From: Planctomycetota bacterium
GTDB lineage: Bacteria > Planctomycetota > Phycisphaerae > UBA1845 > CAIVHJ01
DNA: 32,690 nucleotides
Direction of reading: 5' to 3'
Assembly (NCBI GenBank): GCA_022573485.1
Contig: JACZTW010000004.1
Coordinates: 1-32,690, forward strand
The position numbers and the translations under genes are program-made. Positions 24,718-31,785 of the stretch are shown in pieces. Position 1 is the first letter of the stretch. Every line of letters starts with the position of its first letter. The notes under the pieces are model-generated. The model was not told the DNA's origin. It saw nothing but the letters and a program-made list of their open reading frames with translations, and ran no database searches.

Positions 24718-25722
24718 ATGACGCGCACCAAGACTCCATTACCTATTCCCGCGCCCGTCTCGACCGCGAGGTCGCTGACGATCATCATCCCTGCGCTGAA
24801 CGAGGAAGCGACCATCGCCGATGTCGTGCAACGCGTGCCCCGCGAGATCGAAGGCATCGCCGGCATTGAAATCATCGTCATCGACGACGGCTCGACCGAT
24901 CGCACCGCGGAGCTGGCCCGACAGGCCGGTGCGGAGGTGGTCTCACATACAGTCAATCGCGGCGTGGGCGCCGCCTTCGCCACGGGCGTGCGGACGGCCC
25001 TCGAACACGAAGCGGAGATTGTGGTCAACATGGACGGCGACGGGCAGTTCGACCCGGCGGACATCCCCAAACTGCTCGAACCGATCCTGTTCGCCGGCGC
25101 CGATTTCGTCAGTTGCACACGCTTTGCGAATCCTGAGTTCATGCCGGAAATGCCCGCCATCAAGAAATGGGGCAACGCGGTCATGACCCGCCTGATCAAC
25201 CGCCTGGCCTGGGGATCGAACTTCACCGACGTATCCTGCGGCTTCCGGGCCTACACACGCGACACCCTTCTGCGGTTGAATTTGATGGCCGACTACACTT
25301 ACACGCAGGAGACGTTCCTCAACCTGGCCGCACAGCGGATCAACATGGCCGAGGTGCCGCTTCAGATTCTCGGCACACGCCCGCACGGCAAGTCGCGCGT
25401 GGCCGGCAGCATTACCAAGTATGTCCTGCATACCGTGCCCATCATCTTCCGCACGCTGCGCGACCTCCGCCCGCTGCTGTTCTTTGGCGGCATCGCGCTG
25501 GCGGTGCTGGCAATCGGGTTGGCGCTGGGCGGGTTCGTTTTCTGGCACTGGTTCGAAACCGGCTACACCACGCCTTACCGATCGGTGCTGATGGGCAGTG
25601 CGGTATGCATTGTGCTGGGGTTCCTGTTGGGTGTGCTGGCGTTGATCGCGGACATGATGAAACGCCAAAGCCATCTTCTGGAAGAATTACTCTATCTCGG
25701 CCGCAAGCGTGGGATGAAGTGA
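24718..25722 (+). CDS. Glycosyltransferase family 2 (dolichyl/polyprenyl-phosphate sugar synthase-like)
   Basis: A GTG/ATG start further upstream (24676) is open, but ATG 24718 gives a clean 334-residue enzyme. The GT-A catalytic domain has Val-Ile-Asp-Asp-Gly-Ser-Thr-Asp (54-61) and Asn-Met-Asp-Gly-Asp-Gly-Gln-Phe-Asp-Pro (104-113), which bind metal and nucleotide. Two C-terminal membrane helices at about 255-275 and 290-315 anchor it. These features match polyprenyl-phosphate glycosyltransferases, which make lipid-linked sugar donors for membrane enzymes. The ArnT-like protein downstream is the natural user of such a donor. The sugar is not known. Confidence 0.93.
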   Translation: MTRTKTPLPIPAPVSTARSLTIIIPALNEEATIADVVQRVPREIEGIAGIEIIVIDDGSTDRTAELARQAGAEVVSHTVNRGVGAAFATGVRTALEHEAEIVVNMDGDGQFDPADIPKLLEPILFAGADFVSCTRFANPEFMPEMPAIKKWGNAVMTRLINRLAWGSNFTDVSCGFRAYTRDTLLRLNLMADYTYTQETFLNLAAQRINMAEVPLQILGTRPHGKSRVAGSITKYVLHTVPIIFRTLRDLRPLLFFGGIALAVLAIGLALGGFVFWHWFETGYTTPYRSVLMGSAVCIVLGFLLGVLALIADMMKRQSHLLEELLYLGRKRGMK

Positions 25723-25789
25723 TACGGCGTGCGAAATCAATTGCCTTTCCTCCCGGATTGCTACGCAACCAATCATCGAGCGTGAAACC

Positions 25790-26773
25790 ATGAGTGAGCA
25801 GACCTCGTGCAAGACCCGATGGCTGGGAGACGCCCGCTTGGTGCTGGGAATTGGGGTGGCCGTGCTGGCCTTTGCCCTCATCGGCCGCGAAGCTTATGCG
25901 CAGCTCGATTCTATCCGTGCGATCCAATGGCGCTTCGGGTGGCTCACCGCGCTGGCCCTGATTTGCATCATGCTCGGACAATGTGCAGTGGGCAGCATCA
26001 CGTTCGTGAGCCTCAAATCCCTTGGTGCGAAACCCTCCTGGGGCGCGGTTGTGAACATCCATTTGGTTTCGCAAGCCGTGAAGTACCTGCCCGCCGGGGG
26101 ATTCTTCAATGTCGCTGCTCAGACGTTGGCGCTTGGCCGCGTGCGGAGCGTGGGCGCAGGCAGAGCGGCCAGGGCCATCGGAATAATGATGATTACTTTG
26201 TGCGCCGCGTCGGGTGCCTGGGCGGGCCTGGGATTGTGGCTCGATCGGTCGCAACCAACGTGGGCCATCGTCGTCGGTCTCGGAGCTGTGCTGCTCTGCC
26301 TGGTGAGTATCCGATCGCATCGAGTAGGGAGCCGGCTGATTCGCCGAGCCGAGCACCGCAGAGGGTCGGAGGCCTGTTCTCCGGAAAACGCAGCGACGCC
26401 ATCCCCCCAGGCCGCCGCGAAGATGGCCCTGCTGGGCTTGGCAGCCTTCGGTCTGTTCGGAATGTCTTTGGTGCTGATCACTGCCCAACTCACGGTCATA
26501 TCGCCGGACCTGGCCTTCCGCATGGTGGGCGTCATGGCGGCGAGTTGGCTGCTGGGGTTCGTCAGCTTCGTGGTGCCGGCGGGAATCGGCGTGCGCGATG
26601 CCGCCATGATGGCGTTGTTGCTACCGATCCTGGGTCAGCCGTGGGCGGTGGTCGTGCCGGTGCTCTCGCGGGTGCTGTGGGTGCTCGCCGATCTGTGCAA
26701 CCTGCTGTTCTGTCTTGTTCTCGTGCGTCGCCGGATTCCGCAGCCCAGCCCGGTCGATGCCGTTGCGCGCTAA
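25790..26773 (+). CDS. Lysylphosphatidylglycerol synthase TM-region (UPF0104-like) membrane protein
   Basis: The 327-residue protein has eight or so membrane segments. It shows the family marks Lys-Tyr-Leu-Pro-Ala-Gly-Gly-Phe near 104-111 and Val-Pro-Ala-Gly-Ile-Gly-Val-Arg-Asp-Ala-Ala-Met near 262-273. There is no soluble aminoacyl-transferase domain, so it corresponds to the flippase half of MprF. Such stand-alone proteins often sit in glycan loci and may flip a lipid-linked sugar, here perhaps the product of the preceding GT2. A cytosolic Arg-rich loop at about 180-205 interrupts the helices. The gap to GT2 is 67 bases. Confidence 0.87.
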   Translation: MSEQTSCKTRWLGDARLVLGIGVAVLAFALIGREAYAQLDSIRAIQWRFGWLTALALICIMLGQCAVGSITFVSLKSLGAKPSWGAVVNIHLVSQAVKYLPAGGFFNVAAQTLALGRVRSVGAGRAARAIGIMMITLCAASGAWAGLGLWLDRSQPTWAIVVGLGAVLLCLVSIRSHRVGSRLIRRAEHRRGSEACSPENAATPSPQAAAKMALLGLAAFGLFGMSLVLITAQLTVISPDLAFRMVGVMAASWLLGFVSFVVPAGIGVRDAAMMALLLPILGQPWAVVVPVLSRVLWVLADLCNLLFCLVLVRRRIPQPSPVDAVAR

Positions 26774-26797
26774 ACTGCGATACAGGGATGTGTTGAA

Positions 26798-27484
26798 ATG
26801 ACCAGCAAGTCACTCCTGCGAGCAGCCATCCTGTCAGCCTATCGAGAAGTGGGTCCGGACCTCGGCCGAGAAGTTACCGACGAGATGGCGGTTCCCGCGT
26901 ATCTGCAGGGCATCGCCCTGTCGCGCTATGTTTTTTGGCGAAAGCTCCACTGTGTAATCCGGGCAGCGAAGCTGGTGCCGAATTCGCGGGTGTTCGATTT
27001 CGGCTGTGGAACGGGCATCCTGCTCCCGCAACTTGCGGCAGCAGGCCGATCGGTGGTGGCTACCGACTTGCACCCTTTGATGGCCCGCAACGTGATAAAG
27101 CAATTGCGCCTTTCGCGGGTGACCTTGGTGCCCGCGGATCAGTGGCCGGACTCGATCCCAGACGGCGAGATAGAAACCGTCATCGCAGCCAACGTGCTGG
27201 AACACATCGACGAACGTCGAGAACTCCTGCAAGTGCTCGGGCGCAAGCTGACGCCGACCGGTCGACTGGTTATTTCCGGTCCCACAGAGAATCGTTTGTA
27301 TCGCCTCGGCCGCAGAATCGTCGGATTCTCGGGCCGTTATCACGTAACGAACATCCACGACATTGTCGCGGACGCTCGCGCCGTGGGCCTGCGGCAGGTC
27401 TATCGCAGACGGTGGCCCGCTCCCGGACCCTTGTCGTTGTATCACATCGCCGCATTCGAGCTGCCCGATGCGGGTCGTCGGTAG
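26798..27484 (+). CDS. SAM-dependent class I methyltransferase
   Basis: The 228-residue product has motif I Val-Phe-Asp-Phe-Gly-Cys-Gly-Thr-Gly-Ile-Leu (65-75), Val-Val-Ala-Thr-Asp-Leu after it, and a post-motif Ala-Asn-Val-Leu-Glu-His-Ile-Asp typical of small-molecule methyltransferases. A C-terminal segment with Gly-Pro-Thr-Glu-Asn corresponds to the sixth strand region. It lies 24 bases after the flippase-like gene and 30 before the ArnT-like gene, so it is likely co-transcribed. It may methylate a sugar or a lipid carrier; the target is not shown. Confidence 0.9.
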   Translation: MTSKSLLRAAILSAYREVGPDLGREVTDEMAVPAYLQGIALSRYVFWRKLHCVIRAAKLVPNSRVFDFGCGTGILLPQLAAAGRSVVATDLHPLMARNVIKQLRLSRVTLVPADQWPDSIPDGEIETVIAANVLEHIDERRELLQVLGRKLTPTGRLVISGPTENRLYRLGRRIVGFSGRYHVTNIHDIVADARAVGLRQVYRRRWPAPGPLSLYHIAAFELPDAGRR

Positions 27485-27514
27485 ACTGCCTCGGTCGTTG
27501 GGGCGAGGGAAGAT

Positions 27515-29134
27515 GTGAGCGAACCAATGAATACGAACGACCATCCATTGCCACCTCCGCGGAACGCCTCCAATGGTCTGTTCCCCCGCGGGCGGGTGTG
27601 GATGGGGTTGTGCCTCGCGCTCATTTTGGTTTTGGGTGCGGGCTTGCGGCTTACCTTTCTCGTCGGCCCAGCTGGCTCGGATGATATGCGCTATATGCGG
27701 GCGGCTGAGTTGGTCGCCGCCGGCGAAGTCAACACGCGACTCGATCACGGCTATGGGCGGGCGGCTTTCATCCTGTGGCTGGCCGTGTGGGTCAAACTCG
27801 GCGCCGGCGCGGTTGCACTGGCTTACAGCGACGTGGTGTTGTCGTTGGCCATCATGCTGACCGTCTACTGGCTGGCCTGCAAGTGGGCGGATCGGGCCAC
27901 GGCGCTGCTGGCGATGTTGTGGCTGGCCTGCCTGCCGCTCGATTTGCTGACCAGCGGACTGGTCACTCCGGATCGGCTGGCGTTGCTCTGTAGCTTGCTG
28001 GCAGCCGGCTGCGCCTACGACGCCCTGCGCGCTCCGCCGCGACAAGGCCGACTCAAACTGCTTCTGGCCTGCATTTGCACCGCTCTGGCCGTCTCCGCCA
28101 AGGAGACCTCGTTTGTCCTGCCGATCATCTTCGGCGTGTGGGCGCTGTGGCGCGTGCGGCCGCTCAAGACGGCGGTGGCCCGCGCGGTGCTCATCGGTGC
28201 GGGATCGGTGGCGGTGTTTAGTCTCGAGCATGTATTCTTCTACGTTTGGACCGGCGACTGGGCCTACCGCTATCACGCCGTGAGCAACTTCTACGGCGAC
28301 CCGACCACGGCGGTCCCGCTGGGCCTGCGCGAGTTCCTGTACTACATCGCGCACTTTCTTGCTAATCCCAAGGTCTTGGGCCTGTGCGGCTGGATCATGC
28401 TCGTGGCAGTGCTGCGTACCTTTGGCAAGCTGCGTGAACCGCACTTGATCCTGGTCTGGAGCCTGTGCTTCTTTTTGTTCATGCAGTACGGCTCCAGCAG
28501 TCTCAGCCACTATCACCCCGTGCCCAAACAGTGGCGCTACATGCTGCCGATGGTCATCCTCCTCTTGATCCCCATCGGGCGCTGGACCATCGATCTGTAC
28601 CGCTCGTCCGTGGTCGGCCGGGCCGGCACGGTGTTGCTGACCGCCGGTATCTTGATTTGCGGCATCATTCTCGCCAACGAACGCGCCGCCGAGCGAATGT
28701 ACTCCGAAGACTCGATTCGCTGCCTGACGATCGCGCAACAAATGCAGCAGCGCGGCGAGTTGCACAACATCGCCGTGCCGAATTGGGTGGCGCGCGGCAC
28801 GGCGCTGGACCTGCAAGCCGGCATTGCCGGATGGGAGACGGTTGACCTTTCGGACGGGCTGCAACGCGAAGAGGCCAAGCGCATGGCCGCACGTGACGCG
28901 GTGCTGTTGGTGCCAAATGTCATGTGGCACCACAAACGCAACGACCTCGCTTACATGGCTGCGCGAGACGATTTGACGCGACACGCCGACACCACGGAGC
29001 TGATCCTCGACTGGCGCTCGCCGCTGGACCGCTTGTTCGCGCACCTGCGCCCACTCCGCCACCTCGCCCGCCGGACTCCCATAGGCCAGTGCTACCGAAT
29101 CGACGAAACCACCCTCGAAGCCTGGAGACAATGA
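27515..29134 (+). CDS. GT39/ArnT-like membrane glycosyltransferase
   Basis: This 539-residue enzyme starts at GTG 27515 (GGGAAG is just upstream) or ATG 27527. It has about eleven to twelve membrane helices. The first periplasmic loop has Gly-Pro-Ala-Gly-Ser-Asp-Asp-Met-Arg-Tyr (51-60), where the acidic pair is the catalytic site of the ArnT/PMT_2 type. A longer periplasmic C-terminal part of about 150 residues follows the last helices. Such proteins transfer a sugar from a polyprenyl-phosphate donor to a lipid, glycan or protein. The GT2 and flippase-like genes upstream could provide and flip the donor. Its stop codon falls in the left arm of a nested hairpin. Confidence 0.92.
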   Translation: MSEPMNTNDHPLPPPRNASNGLFPRGRVWMGLCLALILVLGAGLRLTFLVGPAGSDDMRYMRAAELVAAGEVNTRLDHGYGRAAFILWLAVWVKLGAGAVALAYSDVVLSLAIMLTVYWLACKWADRATALLAMLWLACLPLDLLTSGLVTPDRLALLCSLLAAGCAYDALRAPPRQGRLKLLLACICTALAVSAKETSFVLPIIFGVWALWRVRPLKTAVARAVLIGAGSVAVFSLEHVFFYVWTGDWAYRYHAVSNFYGDPTTAVPLGLREFLYYIAHFLANPKVLGLCGWIMLVAVLRTFGKLREPHLILVWSLCFFLFMQYGSSSLSHYHPVPKQWRYMLPMVILLLIPIGRWTIDLYRSSVVGRAGTVLLTAGILICGIILANERAAERMYSEDSIRCLTIAQQMQQRGELHNIAVPNWVARGTALDLQAGIAGWETVDLSDGLQREEAKRMAARDAVLLVPNVMWHHKRNDLAYMAARDDLTRHADTTELILDWRSPLDRLFAHLRPLRHLARRTPIGQCYRIDETTLEAWRQ

Positions 29135-29189
29135 GCCGCAGGCGGAACGTGTCCCGATGTTATCGGGAGCCTGCGCGATCGTCGCTCAT
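29131..29189 (+). terminator. Nested hairpin starting at the ArnT-like stop codon
   Basis: Three arms pair in order: ATGAGC with GCTCAT (29131-29136 and 29184-29189), GCAGGC with GCCTGC, and TCCCGAT with ATCGGGA. The TGA stop is within the first arm. There is no T-run. The block TCCCGA...TCGGGAGCCTGCGCGA resembles one inside the 142-bp element at 5323-5352, so this may be another repeat rather than a true terminator. Confidence 0.6.
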
Positions 29190-29293
29190 GCGAGACTCCA
29201 GACTCGCACGCCAACGGGGTCACGTCGCTCCGCGGGGCGGCCCGACGTTTGGCATGCCATGTTGATGCTACGGCGAGGGAAGAGATGTCCGAG

Positions 29294-29965
29294 CTACCGG
29301 GCTGCTGGGAACAATTCGTCGCCCGACTGGGCTTGGTATGGCTCACGTCGTATCAATTCGCTCGGGCGATCCAGCGCATGAAGAACATATCCCGCAAGTA
29401 CGATCCGCCACGGCCCCTCCCCTCCGACTCCATACCGCTCAAGATCTGCGCCTTTCCGAGCGACATCGACATCGGCATACGCTAACTGAAGCGTTTCCTT
29501 ATCCACTTCTGGAAGAACGCTCTTATCTAGATCGAGTAACTCAATATCGACCTGCAAGTGAGCATCGAGCACGAATCCGGCGCAACTGAAGCGACGATAT
29601 CTCCGAACACCGGTGTTGGGATCACGCTCATCCTTCCATGGAGGATCAATGATGTACTGCTGTTTCCGATCAGGACCTTCGGCCTCGTACTCGTCTTTCA
29701 TTTCTTCGATACGGGCCTCAATCTGTTTGATTTCGTCGTTGGTCAGGGAGACTCCACCGACCGCATGCACCGGCAGGTTGCAACCAGTTCCGAGAGGCGG
29801 CCCCATATGCGCGACCTTGACCTCCTCATACATGCTCACCGTCGCAGCATCTCCGTCAAACAAACTAACATGCCTGATGAACCTCGGGAGGTAGTCTGAG
29901 TACATTCCGACGACATCATAGCGAGCAAGTGTCTGTGAACCTTGGGATAGGTCGAACGCGGGCAT
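29294..29965 (-). CDS. Hypothetical protein, possible circularly permuted NlpC/P60-like enzyme
   Basis: The 223-residue protein is the last gene of a three-gene operon. His32 lies in Arg-His-Val-Ser-Leu-Phe-Asp-Gly-Asp, resembling the His-Val-Gly-x-Tyr-x-Gly-Asp strand of NlpC/P60 enzymes. Cys128 lies in Phe-Ser-Cys-Ala-Gly-Phe-Val, resembling their Asp-Cys-Ser-Gly-Phe-Val helix, followed by Leu-Pro as in that family. The His precedes the Cys, which is the order in permuted members (YiiX-like, LRAT-like papain folds). A charged helix (about 76-95) lies between them. No signal peptide is seen, so a cytosolic amidase, acyltransferase or peptidase is possible. The assignment is from motifs only and could be wrong. 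Confidence 0.72.
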   Translation of the reverse strand: MPAFDLSQGSQTLARYDVVGMYSDYLPRFIRHVSLFDGDAATVSMYEEVKVAHMGPPLGTGCNLPVHAVGGVSLTNDEIKQIEARIEEMKDEYEAEGPDRKQQYIIDPPWKDERDPNTGVRRYRRFSCAGFVLDAHLQVDIELLDLDKSVLPEVDKETLQLAYADVDVARKGADLERYGVGGEGPWRIVLAGYVLHALDRPSELIRREPYQAQSGDELFPAAR

Positions 29966-29993
29966 AGCAGGCTTCTGGTTCGTAGAAAATGTG

Positions 29994-31064
29994 TCAGTTC
30001 AGGAGTTCGGAGAGCACGCGATCGACTAGGTCGCGATGCGCGCTTGCCACATTGCATCGCTGGCTATGCCAGAACTCATCCAACTCGCGCAACTTGCGCA
30101 CCGTTCGACGAGTGAACCAATCGACAGCAAGCTGTTGAATCGATCGCGCACTTGTCGCAAGCTGACTACTGCCCATGGCGGCGAGGGCATAAACGGCCAA
30201 CTGCGCCATGGCAGCGCTTTGGCTGTTCGCGATGGCATAGGGGTTCAGTAGCGACTCAGCTATTTTGCGTGCCTCGTTCGCCAGCGGTTCGTGCTGGTCG
30301 ATGTTATCAGGCGGCTGGACCTCAAACACGCGTCCGAGCATCTTTAGCGTCACGAGACTCGTTTCTATCGAATGCCCAGGTTCAAGCAGTGGCAGGAGGC
30401 GTTCGGCCTCGGACGGACGAAGCATCGAAGCCCCGGTGCGAATGGCCGACCAAACGACTGCTTTGTCTTGCGGATCGTTGCTGTCACGATGCTGTTCTGC
30501 AAGTTCAAGCAATCGCGGCACTAGTCGAGCGCTTTGTTCCAGGGTGAACTCGGTATCCTCGGCAAGCAGGATGACTTCTCGCAAGCGATGAGACGGATCC
30601 TCGGCCCCGATAGACAGAATCTCGTCAGCAAGACCGTCCGCAGTGACACATGTTGAGTCAGCCTCGAATCGGTTTCCATCGGATACGTCAATCACTTCCA
30701 ACTCAGCGATCTCATCTTCTGCCAGATCCCGAGTCTTCAACATGCGCTGCCGATCTCGAACTAAGGAAGCGAGTACGTCCTTCGCCATCCAGGCCTTCTG
30801 ATACGATCCCGATGCCCTGTCGAATTCAGCCTGTGCATCTCCCGCACCGACATATTGAGCGCCGTCAAGGACGATAAGACCTTTCAACGTATTAGCCTCA
30901 ATCCTGAGTGCTCCGGGCTTCCATTGACTTGGAAAAATAGCTCCACAATTGATCTCTAGCGGTGTTTCGCCACGCCCGGATCGCTGCGCTTCAATCAGTT
31001 CTGATAATTCATCCCAACTGATCGTATTCCCGGATGCCGCTAACGAGGAGCCTGAGTCAGGCAT
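29994..31064 (-). CDS. Hypothetical helical-repeat protein
   Basis: I do not recognise this 356-residue protein. The first 120 residues are mixed alpha/beta, with Leu-Lys-Gly-Leu-Ile-Val-Leu-Asp-Gly-Ala-Gln-Tyr. From about 145 on it is almost all amphipathic helices with repeated Leu-Leu-x-Leu and Arg-Leu-x-Pro-Leu-Leu patterns, like HEAT/ARM scaffolds. There is no membrane segment. It overlaps the upstream gene by eight bases (ATGCCTGA) and leaves 28 bases to the next, so the three form one operon. A scaffold role linking its partners is a guess. Codons ending in A or T (for example TCA, CGA) are more frequent than in the glycan genes. Confidence 0.7.
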   Translation of the reverse strand: MPDSGSSLAASGNTISWDELSELIEAQRSGRGETPLEINCGAIFPSQWKPGALRIEANTLKGLIVLDGAQYVGAGDAQAEFDRASGSYQKAWMAKDVLASLVRDRQRMLKTRDLAEDEIAELEVIDVSDGNRFEADSTCVTADGLADEILSIGAEDPSHRLREVILLAEDTEFTLEQSARLVPRLLELAEQHRDSNDPQDKAVVWSAIRTGASMLRPSEAERLLPLLEPGHSIETSLVTLKMLGRVFEVQPPDNIDQHEPLANEARKIAESLLNPYAIANSQSAAMAQLAVYALAAMGSSQLATSARSIQQLAVDWFTRRTVRKLRELDEFWHSQRCNVASAHRDLVDRVLSELLN

Positions 31065-31785
31065 TGGGCGACTCCTTCTTGGCCGTGCGCGTCAGAGGTA
31101 GATCCGGCAAACCCCCGGGAGTGATACTCTCGACTGTCTTTCTCAACACATCGAGCTTCTCAATGGCCTTTGCAGCTTTCTCTGCCAAATCGTGAACCGC
31201 CTGTTCGCTCAGTTCGGCCTCGAACGCATTCGGCAGCCCGTCCGCTCCTTTTGCAACGAGGCGTAAGCGCGTATAGGGCATCATTCCCTCGAGCCGCGTA
31301 CGTGACTCATCGAAGATCGGGCGTAGGTCGCAGATCAGCTCGAAAGACTCAAGCTCCTGTCCGGTCAGTCTCGCAAGCCGTTCGGCCTTCTCGAACCGCG
31401 TTAGTGCGGGATACGTTTGAATAAGCTCGGGCAGTATTTTCGCGAGCCTGCCCAACAAGTCCTGAGCGAGAGGAGAACCCTCTTCCTGCCCTTGATCGGA
31501 GAGGGCTTTCAGTAGTGGCTCGACGTCTTTCGGTCCAAGGTTCCGCAGCGCCCGCCGTACGGACTGAGCAGCGTTCTCCTCGTGGACTACCTGACGAATT
31601 GTTGCTGCGAGCGTCTTGGGATCGAGGAAGCCTTTGGCGTCAGCCAGAAGCTGACTTAAGGCCTTCACGTCCTTATCCGAGAGGGCTGCGACTTCCTTGA
31701 GGTCCGCGAGCATGTCCGGACTGAGCGCTGAGGAGTCAAAGAACGACGAGGGGAAACCTCGTATATAGAAGACCGATTCTGGCAT
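31057..31785 (-). CDS. Hypothetical helical protein with COMM-like C-terminal part
   Basis: The 242-residue product leads the three-gene operon. Residues 20-140 are helical, with Asp-Val-Lys-Ala-Leu-Ser-Gln-Leu-Leu and Asp-Val-Glu-Pro-Leu-Leu-Lys-Ala-Leu repeats. Residues about 148-220 run strand (Glu-Leu-Ile-Cys-Asp-Leu-Arg), strand (Arg-Leu-Arg-Leu-Val-Ala), strand (Phe-Glu-Ala-Glu-Leu) and a long helix. This order resembles the COMM domain of eukaryotic COMMD proteins. The likeness is weak and needs profile comparison. No Shine-Dalgarno site is evident before the ATG. Function is unknown; with its two neighbours it looks like an acquired cassette. Confidence 0.7.
   Translation of the reverse strand: MPESVFYIRGFPSSFFDSSALSPDMLADLKEVAALSDKDVKALSQLLADAKGFLDPKTLAATIRQVVHEENAAQSVRRALRNLGPKDVEPLLKALSDQGQEEGSPLAQDLLGRLAKILPELIQTYPALTRFEKAERLARLTGQELESFELICDLRPIFDESRTRLEGMMPYTRLRLVAKGADGLPNAFEAELSEQAVHDLAEKAAKAIEKLDVLRKTVESITPGGLPDLPLTRTAKKESPNA

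Noticed and set aside
25442-26488. A 348-codon minus-strand open frame
   Set aside because: It is antisense to the GT2 and LPG-synthase-like genes, both of which show clear family motifs; its own translation has none.
26834-29131. A 765-codon open frame on the minus strand
   Set aside because: It lies wholly antisense to the methyltransferase and ArnT-like genes, has a His/Gln/Arg-rich low-complexity translation and no domain; it is a by-product of GC-rich codons.
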